DNA of 64,000 nt from Ciona intestinalis. Taxonomy: Eukaryota > Chordata > Ascidiacea > Phlebobranchia > Cionidae. The stretch's first letter is position 1; every line of letters begins with the position of its first letter. Below are positions 39,146-51,138 of the stretch, in pieces. The stretch is taken from contig NC_020170.2 in assembly GCF_000224145.3 (NCBI RefSeq), positions 4,108,646 to 4,172,645 of the forward strand. Direction: 5' to 3'. The position numbers and the translations under genes were made by a program. The notes under the pieces were generated by a model. That model was not told the DNA's origin. It did not search any database and saw nothing but the letters and a program-made list of their open reading frames with translations.

Positions 39146-40244
39146 TTTGAAAACCCTTAGTCGATGCTATAATGTGTATTTAATGTGAAACAATGAAACT
39201 ATAAGTCGTAGGTATGCTGTATACACTTGTACTGCATATGTCTATATATCTGGTATAGTAAACAAAGTTTCTGCCTGTTCTATTAATCAAACATCTTTTA
39301 CTACGCTTGAACATGCATGCTGTACAACCTTTCTGTCTTGGTAGTTTGAACTACTAGAGTGCTTTGACACTTCCTCTGTTGCCATTTGTGACCACGGGCA
39401 ATCACTGGCAGTGGTCTGGTTTTTGTTTGGCCTCAAGGCTTTTGCGGCGTATCATTCTTAAACCACGTTTAAAGCGTTACGTAAGTTCCGGTTTGTGGTT
39501 TCTGCCAGTATTATGCCAAGCGTCAATCACGAAGAGTCGAAGACAAATTAGGAGCATAAACATAAACAACATACACTCGTAACAGTCACAGCAACATTTG
39601 AAACTACTTAATCTGGTACATTATCGGTCGATACTCAGCCTTGTTCAACGAAACTGTACTCAGTAACTCGCGTGACCGCAGGCACGAGGTGTATGGTAAC
39701 TCGAATCTGCTGCTATTTCTGCGTTTGTTTCCCTGGGCAATACACTAATAAGGTGCCGAGTACAATTCATTAAGAAATAACAACGTTTATAATCGTGTTG
39801 GCAAATAAAATACAAATATTGTCATTAGCACTTACAGGTACCATCAATATTTTAAGTATAGTAGGGTGGGGTAAAATGGGACACATTTTTATCTATTTTC
39901 TCTTCCCCTTTTGGTAGTAAAGAAAAACATTCAAAGAATTATAAAACCATATCCTCGCGACTCCCATAGCGTTGTTTAAAACACAGTCAGGATATTTGGA
40001 TATTATGTTCTAAAGGTGTAGGTATACATGAAACTAAAACACAGTGTAACATTCAAACTAACGTATAACAGTGTAATCTATAAATTAACGCAATATTTTT
40101 TTCATTGGCAATAAAAAACAGTGAAAAATTAACAATTTTTTGTTTGTTTATAACCTACAAATTAACGCAATGTGATTTTGTTTATTAATGGTAATAAAAA
40201 CAATGAGCAGTTTTGACTTGCCTAAAAAAATGGTGCTGTATATC
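39146..40244. other. Intergenic upstream of the Thr-rich gene and 3' of MCO1
   Basis: Holds a truncated MITE (39857-40021) and AT-rich DNA. The 72-residue frame at 39364-39582 shows no domain and no splice context and was not called. No other feature seen. Confidence 0.5.
39857..40022 (-). mobile_element. MITE, truncated, intergenic
   Basis: TATAGTAGGGTGGGGTAAAA to the core side ATTATGTTCTAAAGGTGT; the second terminal repeat is lost. Confidence 0.7.
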
Positions 40245-43200
40245 CTACTTTATCAATGTTTCTTGTAAATTGAACGCTTCATTTAGAGCTCCGCTTGTGG
40301 TAGAGTCCACCGCAGCCTTAGCTGTTGTTGAAGATGAACTTACGCCAGCTGCAGCTGCAGCACCACCAGTTGCACCAACACGACTGGATGAAGATCCAGT
40401 ACAAACCACAATGACAGCAATTATAATTGCAAGCGGTATAACGGCAAGAAATGCAAGGTAGACCAGATCACTAAAAATAAAATGTATATACGTTAAAAAA
40501 AAAACGAAAAAACAAAAAATAATAAACTACAAAGTAACATACATGACAACTTGTAAGCAGACACGAGGTGTATTCAAAAAGCTTTCTATTTCCAATTGCA
40601 CGCCCACAGGGATAAAGCAATTACCACAGTTAACATAAGTAAATGCATAAATGTAACTTGCTTTATCCTCGCGTGGCCTGAATAACACAGTCGTTAAACA
40701 CGAGTGTTCTGTTTTATACCACTCCAGGAATTACCACGTATATAATTTTGTATGTTGATTTTCTAAATGACTGACAATTAAGACAACCCATTAGTGACCA
40801 ATGGGTTGAAGCAATTCCCGTTAAGGTCTTATTGACATACCTGGTACCTTCAACGTTAATAACAGCGGCAGTACAGTTGTTTGCTGCTGGTTCAGCACTA
40901 AATGGATACGGATCACATATAGTACACGTTCCCGGATAAGCTGTACCAGATTGAATGTTCGCTGTCAAGTTGGCTTCTGTAAAATGCATAATACGGTAGT
41001 ATAGTACTGTGGGGGGGACGGGACACAATTAGAACATATTATCAAAATATTTCGATCTTGTTTTTAACAATTAGCAACGGTATATGGGGGTCGTTAGGAT
41101 ACGGTTTATATTTCTTTGAATGTTCTTTGTTTACTACTAAATGGACTGAAAAAATAAATAAAGTGTCCCAACCTCCCCCAACCATACTATATATGTTGTG
41201 AATTTATGAATAAATAAGTATAGCAAAACTTACAGTGAGAAAGGTCATTATAATCGTACCTGAATCTGTATCCACGACTTCAACTGTCATCATCATACCT
41301 GCATCTTCATGTACAAGAATGTGACAATGTATTACAATCTCCCCTGTAAACTTATGAGCCTGGAACCGGATCTAAACACGAGAAAAAATGCGAAATTGTT
41401 TAAATTTCGAAAAAAAACAGCTACAATAACAGCATGAAATGAATGAATGTAGCTTGTTAAAATTCGTTTGAAGGGGCAACGGCAGACGTTATCACACATG
41501 TGTTCTGTTTTATACACCTCGCGCCGCTTATGAGTTACCGCTGATGTATCTTATTTGCGGATGATTGTGTAACACTAAAGTAATCCAGTAGATCAATACT
41601 TACTGTGATGTTTCCAAGCGGTGGTATGATAATCGCGTCACGAAAATCTCCAATCTCAGCATATGCAAGCGTCCCATCACCCCCTGCTGCTTGTCTAACG
41701 TCGTGGCCCAAGTGTCTTAATGGGTTGGCCGGCAGAGGTGTGTTTACTGTGTATATGTTAAAATATGTTGTATTAGTTTTCAATGTTTCTGTCAGTTACA
41801 TTATAATTTGTTTTAATGAAAGATCAATATGAGTTTAGTTATACTGTATGTTTGGTTTGGCAGCCACCATTTTATTTGACACTATTACTAAAGTAGTTTC
41901 ACACCAAGCGTGTTTTTAACGACTAATGTTGCTTCTGCTAATTCCTCCTCTATGCGGTGCCGGTGTTTAACTAATTTCATTTCGAAACTGTATTCCAAAG
42001 AATCAATATAATTTGTAATATATAGCAACAACATTTTCTAAAAAACTCAAATTACTATGACAACCATAGACCTGTTCAGATGTTAACAGTTCATCTCCTC
42101 TACCAAAACAGCCGGCTAAGGCTTTAATAAAATATGTTTTGACTGGGCCGGGTAGTAAAAAGATGGCAATAAAAAATAGACAGAAAACGGAGAATTGGAT
42201 GGGTTTTACCTCCAGCATAAGTGGCATGTTGTTGTGTGCATACTTGTGAGGCCTGCGACCAGAACGTAAGGCCTCCACGGGCATTGCTTGATACTGGTCC
42301 GGTGTATGGGTTGTAACTGATCACCTAAAAATTAATTAATGATTTTTAAAAACTCGGAAAAAAGGTTGAAAGAAATTAGGAAAAGGGGGGAAAGTTCTGA
42401 AAAAAGTTGAAAAATGTTGGAAAAATGTTGGAAAAATGTTGGAACAATGTCGGAAAAAGTCTTAAAAATATCGGTAAAGAGTCGAGAAAAATTGACTATG
42501 AATCGTGATAATTAGTAATTGAGATTAATAACCTGGAAATGGTTGACGTGTATATGGATGGGATGGCCAACCCCCGGGTCTGTATTGATAATGAACCACT
42601 GTTGGTTGGATCCAAGCCGCATTTTGTATCTGGAATGTAAATGATATTGTTGAGCAATTACAGTCGTTATAACTTGTGTCTTATTTCATACACATCGGCT
42701 TTTGCGGTACCACGTGGAACTTTATGGATCATTGTATATTGTGTTCCTTGAATTTTATATGTCTGTAAGGCTGATTATTTGGACAACCTATCAGTGACCG
42801 CTGGGTTGGAGCATTGGCCGTTAAGTGCCTTGCCCAGATACAAACTCTCACACAGTTGTAGCATCCAGCATCGAACCCGGTATGCTTATATGATAGATGC
42901 GCGCGTAAAACGGATCACCCGTGTTGTAACGACGCTCGTTACCCCGCCAGACGAAGATAAATAAGTTACATTTATTCATTACTTCCCTATGTACTATATA
43001 GTCCACCTGTAATTCGTCGGGGAGGAAAACTTCTCCCTATTAAGTGTGCTGCCTGCTGCTGCTTCAATGACAAAGTTTCCTTCAACCTGGTTCTCGGTTA
43101 AGCTTCGAAAATCTTGAAGGAAGGATTCTCTTCCTGGCAAAGTTGTACCGAGGGTGGTCGAGGTTGCAGTTCCTGTTACTGTTATTTGTAGAAGCTTGTT

Positions 43201-46200
43201 GTTGTAGCGCTCGAAACCAGCGAATGAAAGATTGTCAATGTTTGCGGCAACTGAACGGACCTATTGGATGGGACCTTGCTATTATATTGTGAAACAACAC
43301 TATTTCGAGTAAAAATGTTTTGGCATAAAATGGAAGGAAAAATTTATTGAAACTCGCGTTTCGTCTAGCCAGATAAAACACTAATTTTCAATAATAAAAA
43401 GAAAAAGTAAGCATACCCCCAACAAATTTGAAATATTATAAAATATAAAGACAAAAAGCTCGTGAAAATATTCCCTACAAAGTTGCATACGTGGTAACTG
43501 GTATATAAGTGGGCAGAGGGTGTATGAAACAGAACATGTTATAAAGACTGTCGTTCGGGGAAAATAAGTAACATTTATTCATTCGTTCATACCGTATCTG
43601 TCACATTGAATGAACGTAACTTGCGTTATCCTCGCATCGCCGGAAAACGACAGTCGTTATAACACCGGTGTTCTGTTTCATACATCTCATTCCAGCTTAT
43701 ACGAGTTACCAAGTTTGTCACATTACCTCGTAGTTTCCCGGTTGGTCGCACACCACAAGCCAATCTGCTTTGCCTGATGGAATAATCAGTGTTTTCCCGA
43801 GTCTGGGCGATCTAGCTTGATCAAGATACACACCGTCAATTGCAATCTCCATAAATGAACATCCAGTCGTTGCAGTTACACCACCAACGTCTGTTATTAG
43901 TAACTCTAAAGATGCGCTGCCACCAGCATTTACCATTCTGTATGAGTAAATAATTGAATGAATAAATGAATGTAATAAATAATGTAATAAATGTAGATGG
44001 ATTTTAATGGACAACGGGTTATGTTATACCGCAGTTGTTTTGTTCCTTATACACAGTGCACGCCTAAGATTTAAAAAAATACTATAGTAACCAATATAAA
44101 TATATAGTAAAGTTGGGTAAAACGAGACAATTTTCTTTTCTTTTTTTCTTGTTTCATCGACAGTATAAAAGAATGTTTATAAAGTGTTACCAGTCATTTA
44201 AGATACGTGTTATTTTTTACAAACCTGAATCTTTTTATTTGACCAGCTGGGATAGTAAGCGTTGGCCATAGTTGTCCATTGGTGGTGAAATAGTCAACAC
44301 CGTTTGCTGCAGTTGTTAAATAAGTTTCCAAATCTTGGTTTGTGGCTGTAATGATATACTGGTTGTGTCTAAATAAAGGATTGTCCTCGATAGCTTGTTG
44401 TTGATTGGCGTACCCTCTTCCTGCGTTGTTAATGTACTGCATGGTCGGTTGGAACAGCAGTTGTACATCATGGGCGCAGTTGTTGGGGCATGACACAGCG
44501 GCAAGATGGGCGGGCATGGCCGCTGAACCTGTCGTAGGATCCTCTACTATTATCATGCCAGACAAACCTCCGTGTACCTGATCAATGAATGTAACTTATT
44601 TATTTTGATGTGGTGGGGCAAAGACAGTCGTTATAATATGAGTGTTCTGTTTCGTACACCTCGTGCTATCATACGAGATATACCTTGTATGTAATTTCAT
44701 GGGTGATTATTTATTCAGATTTTTTTAATGAATAGCTGACAACAATAAAAATATAATATCCTCATCGTGTTTTAAACAATTAACAACGGTCTAAGGGAGT
44801 CGTGAGAATACGGTTTTATAATTCTCTGAATGTTCTTTGCTTACTACCAAATGGGAAGAGAAAATGGGATGAAAAGGTGTCCCATCTTCTCCACCCTTCT
44901 ATACCAAGTGCTTATATAACTGTGTATCATATATAATATAACAAGTACCTGTAGCATAGTTGACCCATGCAAGTGTGGATGATACCAATACGTTCCAGCT
45001 GGTTGGTCAGGACATATTGTGTAAGTGTAGGTGTAAGATTGACCTGGACTTATATGAACGAATACGTTGTCCTGTGGCTCCTGAAAAACAACACTTATAT
45101 TGTAAGTTAATTGTAAAGGAGTTGGGTGTGGTGTAATGAGACAATCCTGGCAAAAGTCCTAGAGCCCATGGCATAACACGCGGCGGGACCTCACCCACAG
45201 AATAAAACAGAGTGGGTTGAGCAAGATGGCAATTCTTTGCTTTCTCTCTTTCGTGCATCTAAATTGTGTTGCAAAGTGTAAACAAAAGTATTAACTTTAA
45301 AGTAATAATTGTTTGTGTGCTTACGGCGCTAAACACAATAATAAAAACCCAAATTCTATTTTAAACAACCTATAATTATTTTGTCACTGTATATATATTT
45401 TTGGACAGGGTTAAAGTATAGTATGTCCATAGATACTGGATATGAGTTAGAGTTGCTTGATACAGGATTAAATGACAAACAAAATCATATATAAATATAA
45501 CACCATGCAATTATATCTATGTAATACACTTTTGAATAGATTGATCTGATATATTTTATAAAAGAAAGAAATAGAAAACAGAGTATTGAATTATAGCATA
45601 AACTGAATCATAAATAACTGTGTATAAGCATACCGCACTGCCGATATGTAGACCATGAGTATGAATGTTCGTGGTGTTTGGTAACTTTGGTTGGTTCGCA
45701 GGTCCAATTTTGTGGGGCAATGTGAGACGGTTGTTCTAAAAATAAAATATTTTTTTATTTTTATTTAGTTTTTATTATACTGTAGGTTGGGGTAAAATGG
45801 TTCATGTTTTTATTTTTATTGTGTCATTTTTTAGTAAATAAATAATATTCACAGAACTATATACCTATCTCCTTAGGACTTTAATAGAGCGTTGCTTATT
45901 GTGAAAAATACGATTACAAAATATAGAATATTATGTCGTGACAGCATTTAATAGTACTAACACCAATTGTTACCTACATTAATTACCTACAAAGTATACG
46001 GTAAATGGTAAAAAGCGGGCACGAAGTGTATATGAAACACTTTCGTATTATAATAACTGTCGTTGTCCTGCCAGGTGAGAATAAATAGGTTACATTCATT
46101 TATCCAATTATTCAATTATTCATTATAACATATCTTACAATAGTCAAGCTGACAGTATCCCCTCGCCTCACGCGCCACGTTGGTCCACTCAAGCTTCCGT

Positions 46201-46724
46201 TATAAAGGCGACGATGAATGACCAGCCATTCCAACGTATAGTCATATACGTCAACATCAAGTGAAAATGAAAGACTTCCCGCCGTTGATTCTAATTGTTG
46301 GGGCTGTGTGAATGCAGCACCACCTGTAAAATACAATTGAAAGAATGAATAAATGTAACTTATTTACCCTCGCGTGGTGGGAAAACGACAGTCGTTATAT
46401 TACGGGTGTTTTGTTCTATACATCTCGTGCCAGCGTACGGGTTGTTACCACTTTAATTGAAGGTGATTATTTTCGGGGCATTTTTACTTATTTGTACGAT
46501 GTATATGGTCTTGCTGCAGAAGTTTACTTCTTTAGATATTTTATTGAATCAATATAGCAAAGTTACCAAAGCTTAACCACATTCGTCCTATACAAACATT
46601 CTATTATCTCCTTTCAGCTCAACTTACCCACAAAGGCGCAAGGACTCGTATTGCTGCATTGTCCGTGTACGATTGCTGGTAGTAGACACGCAATAAGAAT
46701 CGAACCGATTCCCAAGCTCTTCAT
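40245..46724 (-). CDS. Multicopper oxidase MCO1 (laccase/ferroxidase-like), membrane-anchored
   Basis: Thirteen exons, 720 residues: 46628-46724, 46139-46323, 45634-45735, 44949-45080, 44225-44577, 43727-43937, 43007-43260, 42533-42629, 42210-42324, 41604-41746, 41260-41371, 40841-40976, 40245-40470; all phases agree. A signal peptide (MKSLGIGSILIACLLPAIVHG) is followed by CSNTSPC and three cupredoxin domains. Copper ligands are complete: HTHGLH (about 119), WYHPHLHG (162-166), HPIHIH (467-472) and HCHILVHEDAGM, with T1 Cys579, His584 and axial Met589. Such enzymes oxidise phenols, amines or metal ions and reduce O2 to water. Met as axial ligand suggests lower redox potential. HPIHIH and HCHILVHED resemble bacterial CotA/bilirubin-oxidase-type MCOs. 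A C-terminal helix (YLAFLAVIPLAIIIAVIVV) and a roughly 50-residue Ser/Ala-rich tail predict a type I membrane protein with an extracellular catalytic part. Confidence 0.93.
40645..40830 (-). mobile_element. SINE, sense to MCO1, intron 12
   Basis: AATGTAACTTGCTTTATCCT to AACCCATTAGTGACCAATGG: reverse body including the middle section. It ends near the donor of exon 40841-40976. Confidence 0.8.
41000..41193 (+). mobile_element. MITE, MCO1 intron
   Basis: TATAGTACTGTGGGGGGGAC to CCTCCCCCAACCATACTATA. Confidence 0.75.
41437..41560 (-). mobile_element. SINE fragment, MCO1 intron
   Basis: GAATGAATGTAGCTTGTTAA followed by the reverse SINE body. Confidence 0.7.
42395..42465. repeat. Short tandem repeat, unit about 11 bp (GTTGGAAAAAT)
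   Basis: Four to six imperfect units in the MCO1 intron between 42324 and 42533. No function suggested. Confidence 0.7.
42640..42905 (-). mobile_element. SINE, sense to MCO1, abutting exon 8
   Basis: Reverse SINE body with the middle section (TTAAGTGCCTTGCCCAGATA) and a decayed head (TCGAACCCGGTATGC). Its tail end leads into the acceptor of exon 42533-42629. A short plus-strand SINE end follows at about 42915-42980. Confidence 0.7.
43470..43720. mobile_element. Two SINE fragments head-on (tail to tail)
   Basis: A plus-strand 3' fragment (about 43470-43590) meets a minus-strand one (about 43600-43720) at their ATTC/GAAT tails, making an inverted repeat in MCO1 intron 6. Confidence 0.7.
44583..44735 (-). 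mobile_element. SINE whose tail is the acceptor of MCO1 exon 5
   Basis: ATGAATGTAACTTATTTATT then GGTGGGGCAAAGACAGTCGT. On the coding strand TTACATTCATTGATCAG ends at the exon 44577 acceptor. Confidence 0.8.
44752..44904 (+). mobile_element. MITE, 5'-truncated, MCO1 intron
   Basis: Starts in the core (TCGTGTTTTAAACAATTAAC) and ends CCATCTTCTCCACCCTTCTA. Confidence 0.72.
45988..46106 (+). mobile_element. SINE fragment, antisense to MCO1
   Basis: AAAGCGGGCACGAAGTGTAT and AGGTTACATTCATTTATCC. Confidence 0.7.
46341..46460 (-). mobile_element. SINE fragment abutting MCO1 exon 2
   Basis: GAATGAATAAATGTAACTTA then CTCGCGTGGTGGGAAAACGA. Its tail lies 17 bp from the exon 46323 acceptor, sense to the gene. 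Confidence 0.75.
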
Positions 46725-48649
46725 TTTTACAATGCCACTATATCCCATATATTTCCCAACTGTATAATTCAATACTTTTAAGTTTTTACTAAAGATTTTA
46801 TGCTATGAGTTTATACACGGATTAAGAACTGAAACGAGTCTTAAATACTTCGTTACAATGCAGTTACACTATTACATTTATTAACAGTGTATAGTTCTAG
46901 ACCCCTAAGTTTTAAGCATAAATTTTACATCAAGAGTTTTAGCGACAATGCCTGAAAACTGATTTATATACACCACACATTTGAAACTATATAGACCTAT
47001 ATATAAAAAATTCCAACTGTATATTTAAAAATATTTTCAGTTTTACATTTTTTTTATGTTAATTTTTTTAGCAGCAATGCTACAGAACTGACGTATACCT
47101 TAATGTCGCGCCTTTATACTGCTTGAAATTCTTCTAGAAATCTGACCTAACCCCGAGCACATGATTGTTTGAACATATCGTATGTCCGTTGTCTGTATGA
47201 TGAATGAGCCACCTGTGATAAAGGTTGTCACCCCTGGTTCCCATAACGCACAATCACAAATATTACATAAGTCGCAATCACAGCGCAAAATGGTATATAA
47301 AGTAGGATAGGGGAAGATGGGACACATATTCATTCTATTTTCTCGTTCCAATTGATAGTAAACAATCAACATTCAAAGAATTATAAAACCGTATCCTCAC
47401 GACTCTCATAAACTGTTGTTAATTGTTTAAAACACGAACAGTATATTTGGACATTATGTGCTAAAGGTGTCTTGTCTTCCCCCACCCTACTACGGTCATT
47501 TGGAGTCAGATGGATACTGTAGCTGGCACAAAATGCGACAAATTTTACATAAGTCGCAATCATTGGGGAAAAGATTATATAAAACTGTGGGGTAAGATGG
47601 ATACTGTTAGAAGAGAATGAAAATATGGGCCATTTTCCCAAACCAGATGTACTAAAGCACAGAACGAGAAAATCTGTTTTGTAGATACCTAATTACCTGT
47701 ACATGTTTAAAATAAATTTTAAGAAATGCTTTTCAAAGCATCACATGTTTGCCAATTGTTGGATTAGGTAATATGAGTTTGGTGATTCAACAAAATCATT
47801 TGTTCGTTCATCGTCGAAAAGCGTTGTTATTGTTACGTATCTAGCGTTGCCACTCATTTGACCTTTGGCCGGTTTATTACGTCATATTGCAAAAACCGAT
47901 GACGCAACTACTGTAAATCAGAGAAAAATAAATATTAACGTATTGTGTTCGTGTAACAAAATACATTATGTAACGAAAACTTGATTTTAGAATCGTTTCG
48001 TTCGTGAAATTATACTACACCATTTATTACCTTGGATAAACCCTTTTTCCTAAATGGGAACCAAACTATACAAAACAAGTTTAAATTTAGCTTTAAGCAG
48101 TTGAAGTGCTCGTGTTTAACAAAAACAGATCACCTTATCTTTGTTTTGTTGTTCCAGCCAAGCACTTAATTGTAAAAGCCAACAGGACTGGCCGGATTTG
48201 ACTAGGAAAACACCGGATCGCCAAAATAGGTTCCTGTTTTGGAGGTAGACGAGTATACGCGTACCAAGTTTAATGTTTCACTGTTCCGTAGAGTGAGCTT
48301 GAATAAGAAGCGCATCGAATAATTCAGCTGTTTTCATAAAGTTTTAGAATTATGAAAATAAATGGCCCAGTGGTTTTATAGGTTTAGTGATTTCTAGTGT
48401 ACAGTTTAATATTTGGCCATTATAAAAAACAGATACAAAGATCGTTTAATTTGCAAATAATCAGATTTTTTTTTAGTGGGTTTAATTTTGAGTTAATACT
48501 AAATTAAAGTGGTTAGTAAACAAATTGTAGCCGGATTATGTAACACTCTATAGAGTACAGACCGAACGTTAGATTGGCGATACATATTTAGTTTTACAGC
48601 TCTTTTTTTAAAAACGTTTAAGTCTTAGCGGTAAATTTAGAAATTCGTT
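46725..48649. other. Intergenic between divergent MCO1 and Ly6 genes
   Basis: MCO1 (minus) and the Ly6-like gene (plus) are divergent, so both promoters should lie here. A MITE occupies 47295-47492. The rest, including the less repetitive 47.8-48.6 kb part, shows no gene; the frames at 47100-47372 and 47381-47641 overlap the MITE. Confidence 0.5.
47295..47492 (-). mobile_element. MITE, MCO1-Ly6 intergenic
   Basis: AAGTAGGATAGGGGAAGATG to CTTCCCCCACCCTACTAC; two short frames on the minus strand overlap it and are not genes. Confidence 0.75.
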
Positions 48650-50853
48650 ATGCTCATTGCACATGTATTAGCAATTTCTTTATCCGTGTTTGTTCCGTTT
48701 TCGGGTAAGTTGCAATTTAGTTGGTTTACGGTATAATTTGAACCATATAATTCTAACTTTAAAATTGTTATTTTTAGACGGTCAGTTCGCGTACCCTATA
48801 GACCCAAATCCACCTTCTATTAGTTCGGTAAGTTATTTATAACTGGAATATATCAGGTTGGAGTAAGACATTTTACAGAAATATATAACTGTAACCCCAT
48901 GACTCTTAAAGAGCGTTGTTAATTTGTAAATAAAATATATTCGGTTGGGGTAAAATGGTACATGTTTTATTCTCTTATGTCGTCATATTTTGTAATAAAC
49001 AAAGAATGTTTACAGAATTATATAATTGTATCCTCGTCACTCTAAAAGAGCGTTGTTGAATTTTTAAAAAAACATTACAAAATATGGGATTTTATGTACT
49101 AAATAAATTTCAACTTACCCAACTATATATTACCTTAAAATTAAATTCTTACTTTTTGTACAGACATTTTCTTGCTATGAATGCAGTGGAAATAGATGCG
49201 ACGAACAGCAAGTACAAGGCACCCATGTTGAGAATAGTTGCACAGGATCGCGAGTGGCTTGTTGGGTTCGTTTTGCATTGCTTGAAATATAGTTTGATTT
49301 CCATTTATTTTGCATTTATTTAAAAAAGATATAAATTATTTACTGAACGTTGACCATAATTAGAAATATGAACTTATAGTTTATGAACAAAATAAAAGCG
49401 TGCCAAAGGTGCCATACTATACGTGAATCCACGTTCTGTGATGTAAATCGTTTAGTCGCTATAGCTATAACCTATACTGTCTTTTCGTTTAAAATGTTTT
49501 TAATCTTCGCTACCGGAATCAAAAAGATGAATAAAGTTGTTATTTTTATATATTTTAGTTAAATGTTAATGGAATTCAACAATATATGTCAAGCACGTTT
49601 TTTCTGCTTTTAAAACACAAAAAATAACTTGCAGACAGTACGAAACATGCATACTTTATCATACACGCGTACCTGCGAGCAGCCGTCTTCAATTAGACAA
49701 GGTGTCTTCTGTAACCGACATATGGAAGGAAAAGAGTTCTGTTTTGCTTCTACCGTTGGTGGGCAGAGGATTCGAATATGCGCCAAGTGTTGCCTCTCAG
49801 ATCGTTGCAATGCAGGATCGTTGACGGTAAATTTATAAAGCGCACGCGTTGTAGTATATTCGCGCATATGTAATATTTTAGGCCTGTTATAATAGTTTCG
49901 CGTTTGGTGGAAAGTTTTAACCATAGTTTAAACATTATAATGCTCTACAGGGCGTTGCAGACCAGACACTTCAAACATGTGTTGCCTGCGATGGAACGAC
50001 TGAAGGTATTTGTAACATGGAGGTCCCAATGAACTCTGGGAACTCGACATATGTTGAGCAATGTTTACTCCCTAACTCTGACTGCTGGGTAAGACAATGT
50101 TGCTTAATTACCAACGATAGTTATGAATGAATGACTGAATGAATGTAACCTATATTTATCCTCATTTGGCGGAGACGACAGTCGGTATAACAGCTGTGTT
50201 CTGATTCGTAAATAGTAGGGAGGGGAAGAGGAAAGAAAGAACTCTTAAAGGGAAAACAAAACACGATCAGGATATTTGGATATTATATGGTAAAGGTGTC
50301 CCGTCTTCCCCCGCTCTACTATATCCCTAAGATTCGCCTTCAAGTTACGACTGTAACTTTATGGGTTCTGTTTAAAGCATAACTGTAACTACTACTTAAC
50401 AGACCGAACGGAGGGTGAGTTCAACAGGCAATGTATATGTACGAGGTTGTCAACTACGTACGTGTGCTCAAAACGGACAAGCAGAAGAATGCGTTGCTAA
50501 CAGGTAAAATATAGAACTACATCTCGGTATATTACCGCTGCCATAAGCGACATGATGTGTGTGTAACAGAACGCCCGTGGTATACCGACTGTCGTGGCCC
50601 CGCCACGTTAGTATAACAAAGTTACATTCACTGATATAATAATGAAATGTAGTTTTTTTTCCAAAATTCTACTATGCTCTTGCACGCCATAGACCCAAGC
50701 TATTTTCTTCTCAGTAACACTGGAATGACTACATGCTCGCAGTGCTGCCTTGGACAGTTATGTAACCGTTTCGCTAAAGCTGATGGAGCTAAAACATCTT
50801 TTAAATGGTCAACACTGGCAATATCTTTGACTGCTGTTTTTATGTATATTTAA
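48650..50853 (+). CDS. GPI-type Ly6/uPAR (three-finger) protein, two domains
   Basis: Seven exons give 258 residues: 48650-48704, 48778-48827, 49164-49265, 49635-49826, 49951-50088, 50403-50503, 50715-50853. A signal peptide (MLIAHVLAISLSVFVPFSDG) is followed by a first Cys-rich unit from FSCYECSG to the closing KCCLSDRCN, and a second from CVACDG to QCCLGQLCN. The CC-x3-CN-type ending is diagnostic of Ly6/uPAR/CD59 three-finger domains. The C-terminus (LAISLTAVFMYI) is a short hydrophobic tail without cytoplasmic residues, fitting a GPI-addition signal. Family members act as surface receptors or modulators; the ligand is unknown. The exon 3 donor is non-consensus (GTTCGT at 49266), chosen because it joins in phase. 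An AATAAA lies at 50929. The gene sits between MCO1 and MCO2 on the other strand and is convergent with MCO2. Confidence 0.87.
48857..49090. mobile_element. Diverged MITE-related pair, Ly6 intron 2
   Basis: Two copies of a related but distinct sequence (GGTTGGGGTAAAATGGTACA, TCTAAAAGAGCGTTGTTGAA). Similar pieces occur at about 45775-45950, 44100-44200 and 51236-51425, suggesting a second subfamily. Confidence 0.5.
50128..50210 (-). mobile_element. SINE fragment in Ly6 intron, antisense
   Basis: GAATGAATGTAACCTATATT then CGGAGACGACAGTCGGTATA; cut on the right by a MITE remnant. A plus-strand SINE piece lies at about 50530-50635. Confidence 0.65.
50212..50325 (-). mobile_element. MITE with internal deletion, Ly6 intron
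   Basis: AATAGTAGGGAGGGGAAGAG joined after a deletion to ATATTTGGATATTATATGGT and CCGTCTTCCCCCGCTCTACT. Confidence 0.7.
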
Positions 50854-50920
50854 CAGTATGCTGTAGCAGTTTACCGTGTACAGTGTATCGTTAGTATATA
50901 GTGGATGTGGATATAAGTAC

Positions 50921-51128
50921 TAAATTACAATAAACTGAACAAATAATCCAGTTTTTAACTTGCTATTGGCTAAATATAAACATATACAAAAATCATTGCC
51001 GCAAAACTGATAGAACGCGAACATTTATGTAGTTGAACTACTACTACAATAAACTGAACGACGAGTAATCCAATTTTGTACTTGCTATTGGCTAAATATA
51101 AACATATACAAAAAAACACTAAAACTGA
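50921..51128. repeat. 122-bp tandem duplication at the Ly6 3' end
   Basis: Sequence around ACAATAAACTGAAC and TGCTATTGGCTAAATATAAA occurs twice about 122 bp apart (50929 and 51045 regions). It duplicates the plus-strand AATAAA signal. It sits in the roughly 285-bp space between the stop codons of the convergent Ly6 and MCO2 genes. Confidence 0.8.
50929..50934 (+). promoter_or_regulatory. Poly(A) signal AATAAA, Ly6-like gene
   Basis: Canonical hexamer 76 bp after the Ly6 stop codon; a second copy occurs in the 122-bp duplicate downstream. Confidence 0.6.
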
Positions 51129-51138
51129 AGGCACACAG

